Shown here piece after piece: positions 32,384-40,987 of a stretch of DNA of 64,000 nucleotides (within the stretch, counting starts at the first letter, position 1; each line of letters begins with the position of its first letter). Below the pieces are notes generated by a model that was not told the DNA's origin, did not search any database, and saw only the letters and a program-made list of their open reading frames with translations. This stretch comes from Spirochaetota bacterium (GTDB lineage Bacteria > Spirochaetota > Spirochaetia > Treponematales > UBA12059), in contig JAKLDN010000003.1 in the NCBI GenBank assembly GCA_022703505.1, positions 457,226 to 521,225 on the forward strand, written 5' to 3'. The translations under genes were made by a program, and so were the position numbers.

Positions 32384-33718
32384 ATGGTGCGTAGAAATAT
32401 CCTTGTCGCCGCGGCCCTCCTGCTCGCATCCCTGGGCCTGTACGGACAGAACGCCCCCGTGCCGAAGGAGTCCTCGGTCCTGCCCCCCCCGGCCCCGGAG
32501 GAGAGGATCTTCGCCCCCTTCCCCCTGCGCATCCGCATCGGCACCCGCCCGGACGGCGTCCTCCTCACCTGGGAGGAAGCCTCGGATCCCACGGCCGGAT
32601 ATTCCGTGTTCCGCTCCGATTCCCCCATCGACCGAGGCTCCTTCCCGGCGGCGGAGCGATTGAAGGACCTGCCCCCGGGAAGCCTCCAATACCTGGACGT
32701 ACCCCCGGATTCCCGGGGATATTATTACGCGGTTTTAGGCCGAACCGAGCAGGGCGGGGTATACGAGGTTTTCATACCCCTCAAGAACGTCAGCATAGCC
32801 CCGGTCACCTACGTGCCTCCCGCCGCCCCGGTGCCGGAACCGGATCCCAAGCCCGTCGAACCCGCGCCGGAACCCCCTCCCGCGGTGCGCGCCTCCTCCG
32901 AACGGGACGGCATCCGTGTCGTCTGGGAACCCGTGCGTCCGGGCAGACGGGTGGTGCTGTACCGGTCGCCGTCCCCCATCCGGTCCCTTTCGGACCTGCT
33001 GACGGCCTCCTGGGTGGCCAGCGCCGAGGAATCCCCGGAGGGCATCCTGGATTTCCCGGTCCCCGGAATCGGATACTTCTACGCCCTGGTGGACGACGAG
33101 GGACTGCGGACCGGAAGCCCGGAGCTCGCGGTGGGGCTGAATGTCACGGCGGAAAGCGTGTCGGTTCCCGCGGGCCGCTTCCGTATCGGGCTGCCCGAAA
33201 TTCCCTACGCGTCCCGGTCCCTGCCCCTCCCCTACCTCTCCCTGACCCGGGGAGTCGAGGCGGGATCCCAGTCCTTGCCCGGGAACTTGCCCGTGCCTTC
33301 ACCCTCCGCCTCTCCGTTGAGGCCGGAGACCCAGAAGTCCGTATCCCGGCTCGGCGGGAGCGGAAAGAACCTTCCCTCGTCCCCTCCCGAACTCCGCATC
33401 CTTCCCGAGGATCTGGAGTTGTCCGCCGTCGGCGGCGAGGAATACACCCTGCGCACGATCGTCCGGGATCGACTGGCCCGGAAGGACTGGAAAGGGGCCT
33501 CGGACGAGCTCGCCCGGTACCTTTCCCTGAACCGCAGCCCCTCCGCCGCGGCCCGGGCCCGGTTCTACCGCGGCCAGGCCCTGGCCTATTCCGGGCAGTA
33601 TCGGGAGGCCTTCTTCGAATTCCTCCTGGCCCAGGACGACCTGTACGCGCCTTCCAACCTCTGGATCGATTGGCTGTTGGACCAGATGAAGGCGTCCGGC
33701 CCGGCCGTAGGACGGTAG
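32384..33718 (+). CDS. Exported protein with fibronectin-like repeats
   Basis: 444 residues. A signal peptide (MVRRNILVAAALLLASLGLY, cleavage near GQNA) is followed by two fibronectin type III-like segments (~45-125, RPDGVLLTWEEASDPTAGYS; ~168-250, RDGIRVVWEPVRPGRRVVLY) separated by a Pro/Glu-rich linker. A Ser/Pro-rich stretch (~300-345) follows, and a C-terminal helical TPR-like part (~365-440). Similar exported proteins occur in spirochaetes but I cannot name this one. It is monocistronic, divergent from the Cas2-like gene and convergent with the SDR gene. Confidence 0.7.
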   Translation: MVRRNILVAAALLLASLGLYGQNAPVPKESSVLPPPAPEERIFAPFPLRIRIGTRPDGVLLTWEEASDPTAGYSVFRSDSPIDRGSFPAAERLKDLPPGSLQYLDVPPDSRGYYYAVLGRTEQGGVYEVFIPLKNVSIAPVTYVPPAAPVPEPDPKPVEPAPEPPPAVRASSERDGIRVVWEPVRPGRRVVLYRSPSPIRSLSDLLTASWVASAEESPEGILDFPVPGIGYFYALVDDEGLRTGSPELAVGLNVTAESVSVPAGRFRIGLPEIPYASRSLPLPYLSLTRGVEAGSQSLPGNLPVPSPSASPLRPETQKSVSRLGGSGKNLPSSPPELRILPEDLELSAVGGEEYTLRTIVRDRLARKDWKGASDELARYLSLNRSPSAAARARFYRGQALAYSGQYREAFFEFLLAQDDLYAPSNLWIDWLLDQMKASGPAVGR

Positions 33719-33736
33719 GTGGGTCCGCGGGCTCGC

Positions 33737-34552
33737 TCAGACTCTGTAGTACGAGGCCATGATCCACTCGTAGGTACGGGAAGGCAGGACCCGCTTCAAG
33801 GTCATGGCCAGTTTCTGGAATCCCGGGCCGACCATGTACCGGACCCGCAGCCGGTCCTTCCGCAGGAGCCGTTCCACGAGGCGAGCCATGACCGCGGGAT
33901 CGGAGCCGTTCCGCTCCTCCTTCTCCATAACCCCCAGGGAACGTTCCATCGCGGCGGCGTAGGGGCTTCCCGGAGCCGCGGACTTTTTCCGGGCGTCCGT
34001 GAACCCCGTCCTGGTATCCCCGGGCTCCACGATGGCGCAGCGTATTCCGAAGGCCCGGGTTTCCATCCGGAGGGCCTCGACCAGGCCTTCCAGGGCGAAC
34101 TTCGCGGCGGAGTACAGGGATTGATAGGGAACCCCCGCCAGGCCCGCCATGGAACCCACCACCAGCACCCGGCCCCGGCCCGCTGCCCGCATCGCGGGCA
34201 GCACGGCCTGGATGGTCCTGAGGGTGCCGAAGAAGTTCGTCTCGAACTGGGCCTTGGCCTCCGCCAGGGGCGTCTCCTCGACGGGGCCCGCGATGCCGTA
34301 GCCGGCGTTGCAGACCACCGCATCGATCCGGCCCTCCCGGTCCAGTATTTCCCGGACAGCCTTCCTCACGGACTGGTCGTCGGTGACGTCCATGGACAGC
34401 AGGATCACCCCCCCGGCTTCCGGCGCCGACGGTTTCCTCCCCGTCCCGTAGACACGGTACGCACGGGCCGCCAGGCGTTCGGCACAGGCCCTGCCGAGCC
34501 CGCTGGTCGCTCCCGTCACGAGGACCACGTCTCCGGATCCCTGTGTTGTCAT
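33737..34552 (-). CDS. Short-chain dehydrogenase/reductase
   Basis: 271 residues. Rossmann motif TGATSGLG (~13-20), NAG at ~85 (CNAGYGIAGPVEE), catalytic Ser in VGSMAGLAG and the YxxxK pair YSAAK (~155). A classical SDR with a C-terminal extension of ~60 residues. The ATG at 34552 has GGAAGG 6 bases upstream. Substrate unknown; the sequence from YQSLYSAAKFALEGL to VEPGDTRTGF resembles oxidoreductases acting on lipids or steroids, but that is not diagnostic. It follows the kinase gene by 32 bases. Confidence 0.85.
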   Translation of the reverse strand: MTTQGSGDVVLVTGATSGLGRACAERLAARAYRVYGTGRKPSAPEAGGVILLSMDVTDDQSVRKAVREILDREGRIDAVVCNAGYGIAGPVEETPLAEAKAQFETNFFGTLRTIQAVLPAMRAAGRGRVLVVGSMAGLAGVPYQSLYSAAKFALEGLVEALRMETRAFGIRCAIVEPGDTRTGFTDARKKSAAPGSPYAAAMERSLGVMEKEERNGSDPAVMARLVERLLRKDRLRVRYMVGPGFQKLAMTLKRVLPSRTYEWIMASYYRV

Positions 34553-34584
34553 AATGTACCTTCCTGTCTTGGCTTTGATCCCGT

Positions 34585-35127
34585 TCAGGGGCAGACGTCC
34601 CGTAGACCCTTCACGGCGGTGGCGATGATGTCCACGATCCGATCCGGTCCCAGCCGTTCGGTGTTTATGGACAGGTCCGCGAAATCGTAGCGGTTGTTGT
34701 CGATCCCGTAGAGCTCCGCGTACCGGGCCGTGTCCTGGGCGTCCCGGGATTGGGTGAAGGCCAGGACCTCCTCGTACTTCCCGCCTTCCCGGTTCCAGAT
34801 CCGGCGGGCCCGGGTCTCCGGGGAGGCATGGAGGTAGACCGACAGAGCGGCTTCCGGGATCATCCAGATGGCTAAGCGGGACCCTATGACGCAGTCCCCC
34901 TCCCGGGCCATGGCCACCTGGCGCTGGTCCACCTCCCGGTCCCAGGCCGGGTCGTCCCGGGCCAGCTCCAGCACCTTCTGGAGGGTTATCCCCCTCTCCG
35001 CGGCCAGGCTGCGGAAGGTGAAGTTGATGAGCCGGAGTCCCAGGCGCTCCCTCAGCAGGCCGCTCACCGTGGTGTTCCCGCAGCCGCTCTTGCCGGACAC
35101 GGCGATGATAAAGGGCGATCGTTCCAT
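34585..35127 (-). CDS. Cytidylate kinase-like protein (PF13189 type)
   Basis: 180 residues. The P-loop reads GKSGCGNTT, with Asn where the Lys of a standard Walker A would be; I recall this variant in the Cmk-like family PF13189. RLAIWMIPEAALSVYLHASP and RARRIWNREGGKYEEVLAF fit a nucleotide kinase lid region. The start at 35127 is supported by GGAGG 4 bases upstream; an ATG at 35145 overlapping the yicC stop is the alternative. A second cytidylate kinase exists in the window (fused to S1), so this copy probably has another substrate or role. Confidence 0.72.
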   Translation of the reverse strand: MERSPFIIAVSGKSGCGNTTVSGLLRERLGLRLINFTFRSLAAERGITLQKVLELARDDPAWDREVDQRQVAMAREGDCVIGSRLAIWMIPEAALSVYLHASPETRARRIWNREGGKYEEVLAFTQSRDAQDTARYAELYGIDNNRYDFADLSINTERLGPDRIVDIIATAVKGLRDVCP

Positions 35128-35141
35128 GGCTCCTCCCGGGT

Positions 35142-36005
35142 TCATTCCACGTTCCGGACCTGTTCCCGGACGTTCTCGATGGCATCCTTCAGGGAGACGA
35201 CGGCCTCCCCGATCCGGGCCAGGATGTTCTTGGAGCCGATGGTGTTCGCCTCCCGGTTCATCTCCTGGCAGAGGAAATCCAGCTTCTTCCCGCAGCCCGG
35301 GTCCTCCAGGGCCGCGCGGAACGCCGCGACATGGGACCGCAGACGGACGATCTCCTCGTTGATGGTATGCCGGGCCAGGTAGGAAGCCACCTCCTGCAGG
35401 ACCCGGTTCTCGTCCGCTTCGCTGCCCAGGACCTCCCGGAACCGCGAGGCGAGGTTTCCCCGGATAGCGGCCTCTATGGCCGGCGCCTCCCCTTCCACGA
35501 CTCCCACGGACTCCTCGATGACGGCGAGCTTGCTCTCTATATCCGCCCGGGTGCTCCGCCCTTCCCGTTCCCGATCCCGGTCGAATTCGGCCAGGCACCC
35601 GGAGACGGGTTCCTCCAGGGCCGTCCAGGCCGTGTCCGCGTCGATGTTCCGCTCGAAGGTGACGACCCCGTCGAAGGAGAGGATGTCGGAGAGCCGGAGG
35701 GGTTCCCGGATCCCCGCGGCCTCGGCGGCGGTCCGCAGGGCGGACGCGACTTCCGAAGCCGCCGCGGCGTCCACCAGGACCCGGGGGGGCTCGGAGACCT
35801 CCCGGACCCGAAGGGACGCCTCCACCTTGCCGTGGATGACCGATGCGGCTATCGCGTCCCGGAACCGGGATTCCAGGGCCGCCAGGTACGGAGGCAGGTA
35901 CACGGAGATCTCGAGGTAGCGGTTGTTGTAGGACTTGATCGTGAGGGAACCCTTCAGGAAGGGGGTCTCGATTTCCCGGCGCGCGAATCCGGTCATGCTC
36001 TTCAT
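35142..36005 (-). CDS. yicC: YicC-family endoribonuclease
   Basis: 287 residues, normal length. It starts MKSMTGFARRE, the family signature, and ends with GKKLDFLCQEMNREANTIGS and a helical C-terminus (DUF1732). YicC proteins are implicated in RNA turnover. The ATG overlaps the murC stop by 4 bases (ATGA), so it is translated from the murC transcript. Confidence 0.92.
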   Translation of the reverse strand: MKSMTGFARREIETPFLKGSLTIKSYNNRYLEISVYLPPYLAALESRFRDAIAASVIHGKVEASLRVREVSEPPRVLVDAAAASEVASALRTAAEAAGIREPLRLSDILSFDGVVTFERNIDADTAWTALEEPVSGCLAEFDRDREREGRSTRADIESKLAVIEESVGVVEGEAPAIEAAIRGNLASRFREVLGSEADENRVLQEVASYLARHTINEEIVRLRSHVAAFRAALEDPGCGKKLDFLCQEMNREANTIGSKNILARIGEAVVSLKDAIENVREQVRNVE

Positions 36006-37462
36006 GGTGTCGAAGGTTCCTCCTCGGCCTTGATGGATTCGTAGAGGGCTCTTCCCAGGCGGAAGTTGTCCCCGGCGCCCAGGGTCAGGAAGAGATCCCC
36101 GGGCCCGAGCTCCGCACGAAGGGCATCCCGAGCGTCCAGGGGTTCCTCGAAGTACCGGACCCGAGGGCGGCGGGCGGACATCCTCTCGAACAGGGTCCGT
36201 CCTGTCACCGTCCCGTCCGGCCGCTCACGGGCGGAGGCGTAGATCTTGTGCAGGATCACTTCGTCGGCCGCGGAAAAGGCGTCCGCGTAGCCGTCCAGGA
36301 GGGCGGCGGTCCGGGAATAGGTATGGGACATGAAATCCACCACCAATCTCCGGTCCGGATAGAATTCCCGGATGCCTTCCAGGGTCAGCCGGATTGCGGT
36401 GGGATGGTGGCCGTAGTCGTCCATGAACAGGATGCCCCGGGCCAGGCCCAGGACCTCGCAGCGGCGCCGGGATCCGGAAAAAGACTCCAGGGCGGCCCGG
36501 ACCGACTCCAGCCGCGTTCCCTCCAGGGGGCGTCCGAACTCCTCCCGCACCAGCCGCTCCGTCAGGGCCAGGGCCGCCGCTGCGTCCAGGGCCACGTGCC
36601 GGCCCGGGACGCGCAACCGGAAGGGTTCCGGGAACCCCGAGAGTCGAAACTCCGCCCGCTCGTTTCCGATTCTGTAGGATTCCAGTTTCCACCGTCCCTC
36701 GGCCGTCCATCCGTAGGGCACCGCGTCCAGGTCCGGGCGAAGGGCCAAGGCGCGGCCTGCGACGTCCGAGGCCCCGGGATCGTCGACGCAGTAGATCAGG
36801 CATCCCCGGGGCGGCAGGGAGAGGACATATTCCAAAAACGCGTCCCGGATGGAATCGTAGTCGGGATAGTAATCCTGATGATCCGGTTCCACGGAGGTGA
36901 GGACGATCCGGGCGGGAGAGAAGGACAGGAAGTGGCGCTTGTATTCGCAGGTTTCCGCCACGAAGAACCGCTTCCCAAGGATCAGGGTCGACCGGTCGCC
37001 GAAACCCGCCACGGCGCTCCCCGCCAGGATCGTCGAGGAGGAACCCGCTCCCCGCAGGAGGGTACCCGTCAAGGCCGTCGTCGTGGTCTTGCCGTGGACC
37101 CCGGCGATTCCGGAGGAGTCGAATCTCCGGGACAGCTCCCCCAGGGCTTCCGTGTAGCTCAGAATCGGGATGCCCAAGTCCTCGGCCGCGGCAAGTTCCG
37201 GGTGGACTCCCCGGACGTAGGCGGCGGAGTGGATGACCAGATCGATCCCCGCCCGCACGTTACCCCGGTCGAAGGGGAAAACTTCGATGCCCAGGGCCGC
37301 CAGGATCGCGTCGGTGTAGAAGACCTCGGATACGTCGCTGCCCGAGAGGCGGGCCCCTCCGGCGGAGAGGATTTCCGCCAGGGCCGCCATTCCGGTGCCC
37401 TTGATGCCGACCATGTGGATGGAACGTCCCGCGATCTGGGCGGGCACTAGGGATCCTGCCAT
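36002..37462 (-). CDS. murC: UDP-N-acetylmuramate--L-alanine ligase
   Basis: 486 residues from ATG 37462. An in-frame ATG at 37492 lies inside the promoter (its bases overlap the spacer/-35) and is rejected. N-terminal Rossmann HMVGIKGTGMAALAEIL (~16-32), ATP P-loop GVHGKTTTTALTG (~120), SVEPDHQDYY, and the MurC signature MDDYGHHPTAI (~350). It adds L-Ala to UDP-MurNAc in wall precursor synthesis. No ribosome site is present; the promoter's -10 is 6 bases upstream, suggesting a leaderless mRNA. Confidence 0.93.
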   Translation of the reverse strand: MAGSLVPAQIAGRSIHMVGIKGTGMAALAEILSAGGARLSGSDVSEVFYTDAILAALGIEVFPFDRGNVRAGIDLVIHSAAYVRGVHPELAAAEDLGIPILSYTEALGELSRRFDSSGIAGVHGKTTTTALTGTLLRGAGSSSTILAGSAVAGFGDRSTLILGKRFFVAETCEYKRHFLSFSPARIVLTSVEPDHQDYYPDYDSIRDAFLEYVLSLPPRGCLIYCVDDPGASDVAGRALALRPDLDAVPYGWTAEGRWKLESYRIGNERAEFRLSGFPEPFRLRVPGRHVALDAAAALALTERLVREEFGRPLEGTRLESVRAALESFSGSRRRCEVLGLARGILFMDDYGHHPTAIRLTLEGIREFYPDRRLVVDFMSHTYSRTAALLDGYADAFSAADEVILHKIYASARERPDGTVTGRTLFERMSARRPRVRYFEEPLDARDALRAELGPGDLFLTLGAGDNFRLGRALYESIKAEEEPSTP

Positions 37463-37468
37463 GGGGGC

Positions 37469-37497
37469 ATGATAGCGATCAGGCCGGTTCATTGCAA
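37469..37497 (-). promoter_or_regulatory. murC: murC promoter, leaderless geometry
   Basis: TTGCAA (37497-37492), 17 bases, TATCAT (37474-37469), 6 bases (GCCCCC), ATG at 37462. This fixes the murC start. Confidence 0.65.
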
Positions 37498-37507
37498 CGA
37501 GAGCCGT

Positions 37508-39502
37508 TCATTCCCGGACGCCGAGGGTTATGGATGCTTTCCAGGATGCGTCGGGGCGGAGGGATACGGGCCATTCCAGGGTAACGGCGCAGCCCTGGTA
37601 CAAAGGCTCCGCACCCTCCCCGGCGTCGACCGGAGTGTACATCGGGGCCTGGAGGAACCTGCACAGAGGATCCGCTGAGATCGACAGGGGTTCCTCGGAT
37701 TCCAAGTCCACAAGGGTCAGGCGGTGGGCCTGGGGGACATCCCCGGGTACGGAGGAGTCCAGCTCCACGGTCCTGTCCGAAAGCCCCGCGGCCAGCACCA
37801 GTTTCTGGGGTCGGGAGGAGGGGCTCAGGTTCAGGTCGCAGGCATAGACGCAGGAAAGGTCGTCGGAGCCCCGGTTCGTGATGGTGTACCGCACCGTGAC
37901 TCCCGTCCTCCGGAATTGGAATACTTTCTCCACGGTCACCGGGATCTTGCGCTCCCCCAGGGATACCAGGCCGTCCCGGATGAGACCGATTTCCTGGTTG
38001 GAGCGCTTCAGTTCCCGGACGCTGAAGTAGGAATCCGCGAAGTTGCCCAGGTCCACGGTCCCGCACCGGACGGACTCCTCCGGTCCGGACGGCCCGGCCT
38101 GGAACCTGTCCAGGAAACATCTGCGACGGGGGCCGAGAGGTCCTGAATACTCCAGCTCCTCGTACCGCCCGAAGGTGTTGGATAGGTTGCGGGAGGTCTT
38201 CAGGGAATCCAGTTCGAACAGCACCCCGCCCCGGGCGTGGAGATAGGCGTTTATATCCGTCCCCTGGAAAAGGATCTCCTTGACTCCGTCGAAGTCGATA
38301 TCCGCCTGGATGATGCCCGAACTGAACGCCCCCTTCTGCCGGGTCGTCTTTTCCGCCTCGATCAGGGCTTCGTACACGGCCCTCCGCAGGGAAAGCCGGT
38401 AGATTCCTCCCCCGGGCTTGTACCAGTAGGCGTCCCCGGATTGGCCCCGCCAGAGTTCCTCCTGGGCGGTCTTCTTACGGGACTTGTCGCCGCGCAGCTG
38501 TCCGGTCAGGAGGTGGACGTACTGCATCTTCGCGTAGAGGGAGACTCCCTCCTCGTACCTCAACAGGGGAAGCCGTATGCCGCCCAGGGAGAGGAATCGC
38601 TCGCCCTCCCCGTTCAGGTTCTTCTGGGCCGCCGACCGTTCCCGCTTCAGCCGCGCGCAGAGCCCGGAGGCCAGGTACCTCTCGGTGGCCCCGCTGGGGA
38701 AATAGGTGCGCTTGAAGTGGCGCATGCTCCGCAGGTACCGGGCCGGAGTCACGGTGTCCATGGATAGGGATTCCTTCCGTATCCCCGTGAAGGTCTTTTC
38801 CAGGTACACGTCGGGCGACTCGTAGACGCTTCGCGACCAAAGCCCCTTGACGGCTTCTCCCGCCAGGAAGACCGCGATCAGGGGATGATCCAGTCCGTGG
38901 CGCGTCCGGACGGCTTCCAGGGTCTCCTCCAATCCCAGGGACGTCCCGAAGCTCAGCTGGCAATCGAACACGGGGTAGACCGCCAGGGCCCTTCCCTGAT
39001 CCTCGGTCAACACGGGGGCGAAGTATTCGTTCTCCCCGAAGCCGGCCGCCCGGAAATGGGAAACCGGCAGGAAGGTGAAATCCATCCCCGAGGTCTGGAG
39101 CGAGGATGCCAGGGAAGGCTCCCAGGCGTACTCGGGGATCCAGCATCCCCGGGGCCGCCTGCCGAAGTTCTTCCGGATGAACGTGGTCAGGTACTCGATC
39201 TGCCCCAGTCGGTCCGCGTTCGACAGAAGGGGAAGCAGGGGTGCGAAAAAGCCGCCCCCCAGCAGCTCGATCTGCTTCCGGAGCACCATTTCCTCGAGGA
39301 GCATGAGGAATTCGGGATGCCGACTCTCCAGCCAGCGCAGGAGGCTACCGGAATAGTGGATGGAGGCGAAGATGTCGGGAAAACGATAGAGGACGGACAG
39401 GAAGGGGCGGTAGCAGGTCTGGTAGGTTTCCTCGAAGACGGATTCCTCGGTGCCCTCCGGGAGATGGTTGTAGCTACCCAACACGAGATGGGTTTTTCTC
39501 AT
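37508..39502 (-). CDS. GH57-like alpha-glucanotransferase homologue lacking the catalytic Asp
   Basis: 664 residues. GH57 motifs in order: NHLPEG (~12), GGGFFAPLLPLL (~82), GCWIPEYAWEP (119-129, with the usual nucleophile Glu at ~124). The fourth motif, usually containing an acid/base Asp before Gly-Glu, here reads VFLAGEAVKGLW (~211-222) without Asp. The rest resembles the DUF1925/DUF1926 C-terminal domains of 4-alpha-glucanotransferases (QADIDFDGVKEILFQGTDIN). So it is a GH57 relative of doubtful hydrolytic activity. It follows rnfB on the same strand with a 54-base gap and its own -10-like box. Confidence 0.78.
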   Translation of the reverse strand: MRKTHLVLGSYNHLPEGTEESVFEETYQTCYRPFLSVLYRFPDIFASIHYSGSLLRWLESRHPEFLMLLEEMVLRKQIELLGGGFFAPLLPLLSNADRLGQIEYLTTFIRKNFGRRPRGCWIPEYAWEPSLASSLQTSGMDFTFLPVSHFRAAGFGENEYFAPVLTEDQGRALAVYPVFDCQLSFGTSLGLEETLEAVRTRHGLDHPLIAVFLAGEAVKGLWSRSVYESPDVYLEKTFTGIRKESLSMDTVTPARYLRSMRHFKRTYFPSGATERYLASGLCARLKRERSAAQKNLNGEGERFLSLGGIRLPLLRYEEGVSLYAKMQYVHLLTGQLRGDKSRKKTAQEELWRGQSGDAYWYKPGGGIYRLSLRRAVYEALIEAEKTTRQKGAFSSGIIQADIDFDGVKEILFQGTDINAYLHARGGVLFELDSLKTSRNLSNTFGRYEELEYSGPLGPRRRCFLDRFQAGPSGPEESVRCGTVDLGNFADSYFSVRELKRSNQEIGLIRDGLVSLGERKIPVTVEKVFQFRRTGVTVRYTITNRGSDDLSCVYACDLNLSPSSRPQKLVLAAGLSDRTVELDSSVPGDVPQAHRLTLVDLESEEPLSISADPLCRFLQAPMYTPVDAGEGAEPLYQGCAVTLEWPVSLRPDASWKASITLGVRE

Positions 39503-39555
39503 CCGAACGACATCCTTATACGCCCGCCGAGGGTCCGCGCCCGATGCTGGAAGGG

Positions 39556-39584
39556 ATTATAATCCACCGCCCCTGGTTCCGAAA
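39556..39584 (-). promoter_or_regulatory. Candidate promoter for the GH57-like gene
   Basis: TTTCGG (39584-39579), 17 bases, and a perfect TATAAT (39561-39556) that overlaps the rnfB stop codon. It predicts a ~45-base leader. The -35 is weak. Confidence 0.4.
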
Positions 39585-40384
39585 GATCCGGCGTCCTTTT
39601 TTTCCGCCCCCAGGGTCCGGATGACTCTTGTCGGGCAGTCCTCCGCGATGGCCGCCCAGTTGCCGGTGGCGTTGTAGGAAGCCACGGCCAGGTTGTTCTT
39701 GAGGGAGAACTCGCTTCCCGCGGACCTTCGCTCGCAGGCCCCGCAGGCCGTGCAGGAGGCGGCGCAGGAATCCTCCTTCACCTTTCCGGGGGCCGTGGAC
39801 GAGCAGGCCACGTACCAGGCATCCCTGCGCGGAAGCATGCGGATGACACCGGTCGGACACGCCGCGACGCAGGACCCGCAGCCGTCGCACAGGTCCGGAC
39901 GGATCTCCGCGAGTCCGTTCCTCACGGCGATCGCGTCGTTCGGGCAGGCGGGGACACAATTACCGTAGCCGAGACAGCCGGAGCCGCAGGCCCGCGGGCC
40001 CCCGTACAGCCCCGCCGCGGCCGCGCAGTCCCGGTACCCGGCGTACTCGAAGGTCGGCCGTACCGCGCGTTCATCCCCCGCGCAGGCCACGACCGCTCGG
40101 GCCTTTCCGTTCTTCTTTCGGTAGGGGGCCCTTCCCAGGACGGCGGTCAGGCGCCGTTCCACCGGGGCGCCCCCGGGGATGCACCGGGAATCCACGGGCC
40201 CCGCCGCCAGGACCCGTGCGAAGGACTTGCAGTCGTCCTGGCCGCAGAGGCCGCAGTCCCAGGCCGGCAGGCTCGCGAGGGTGTTGACGACTAGGGAATC
40301 CACGCGCGCCCGCTTGAGGGAGGACAGGATGTAGGACCCCGCCGCGAAGAACACGAAGGAGACCCCGAACAGGGCCGCAAGCAT
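39557..40384 (-). CDS. rnfB: Electron transport complex subunit RnfB, one [4Fe-4S] cluster lost
   Basis: 275 residues from ATG 40384 (AGGA 5 bases upstream). One N-terminal helix (~3-22), then the Fes motif CGLCGQDDC (C44, C47, C52) with C68 in CIPGG, and a ferredoxin block with C133, C137, C143, C147 and C166, C169, C172, C176. In the C-terminal ferredoxin pair, the first motif has C211, C214, C217 but Ser-221 for the fourth Cys; the second has Thr-240, Trp-243 and Ile-246 instead of Cys but keeps C250. In an 8Fe ferredoxin fold this removes one cluster and keeps all four ligands of the other. RnfB normally exchanges electrons with ferredoxin. Confidence 0.9.
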   Translation of the reverse strand: MLAALFGVSFVFFAAGSYILSSLKRARVDSLVVNTLASLPAWDCGLCGQDDCKSFARVLAAGPVDSRCIPGGAPVERRLTAVLGRAPYRKKNGKARAVVACAGDERAVRPTFEYAGYRDCAAAAGLYGGPRACGSGCLGYGNCVPACPNDAIAVRNGLAEIRPDLCDGCGSCVAACPTGVIRMLPRRDAWYVACSSTAPGKVKEDSCAASCTACGACERRSAGSEFSLKNNLAVASYNATGNWAAIAEDCPTRVIRTLGAEKKDAGSFGTRGGGL

Positions 40385-40398
40385 TTCTGTCCTCACGA

Positions 40399-40986
40399 CT
40401 ACCCCGCGATCCTGGAAACCAGGATTTGGTCTATTCCGGACACGGCCATGGCCATGAGACCCGCGGACAGGAACCGGAGGGGCGCGCCCTTCAGCGCGGG
40501 CGGCACATCCTCCATCTCCAGCCGACGCAATATTCGATCCAGCAGGACCACGGCGCACCACCACCCCGCGGCCGCGGCGAATCCGGCCGCTGCGGCTTCC
40601 GCCATCGTGAAGCCCCCCCGTGCCGCGGACAGGGAGGCGGCGTACACGACGCAGCTGTGGACCTGTTCCTTTGCGATCCGCCCCGCTTCTGCGAAGGGGC
40701 CGGAGCCGGCAGCCAGAACCGAGGCCAGGGAGTACAGGAGGGTCACGACGACAAGTACATAGGAAAGAGGTTCGAGGGCCTCCAGCCCGAGGGGATACAA
40801 CACGTACCGCATGATCGTGGAATGCAGGGCCGCCGAAAGGAGGCTGACGGAGCCCAGGGTGAGGAAGGCGGGCCAGCCCCCGCCTCCAGCCCGCGTTTCC
40901 GTGGAGCTCGAGCATGTCCCGGCGCCGTAGCGGAAGAGCACGTTGCCGCCGAAGACGAAGGTGAACACGATTCCGATATAGGACAT
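40399..40986 (-). CDS. rnfA: Electron transport complex subunit RnfA (divergent)
   Basis: 195 residues, about six membrane helices. The usual NNFVL...GxCPF segment reads GGNVLFRYGAGTCSSS, so the Asn pair and Pro-Phe are gone, but the Cys at 25 is kept. A second Cys (C112, VHSCVVYAAS) aligns with the NC motif. In Rnf/Nqr these Cys pairs of RnfA and RnfE hold a [2Fe-2S] centre in the membrane. A Gly-rich loop (TRAGGGGWP) follows the first Cys. It is identified by position between rnfE and rnfB and by these residues. Confidence 0.82.
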   Translation of the reverse strand: MSYIGIVFTFVFGGNVLFRYGAGTCSSSTETRAGGGGWPAFLTLGSVSLLSAALHSTIMRYVLYPLGLEALEPLSYVLVVVTLLYSLASVLAAGSGPFAEAGRIAKEQVHSCVVYAASLSAARGGFTMAEAAAAGFAAAAGWWCAVVLLDRILRRLEMEDVPPALKGAPLRFLSAGLMAMAVSGIDQILVSRIAG

Positions 40987-40987
40987 C

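Noticed and set aside
37463..37492. Longer MurC beginning at ATG 37492
   Set aside because: That codon lies inside the promoter elements, so the transcript starts after it; ATG 37462 fits the family and the promoter spacing.
39541..39570. Intrinsic terminator from the ggattataatcc palindrome after rnfB
   Set aside because: The stem is too short and has no T run; a -10 box for the next gene explains the motif better.
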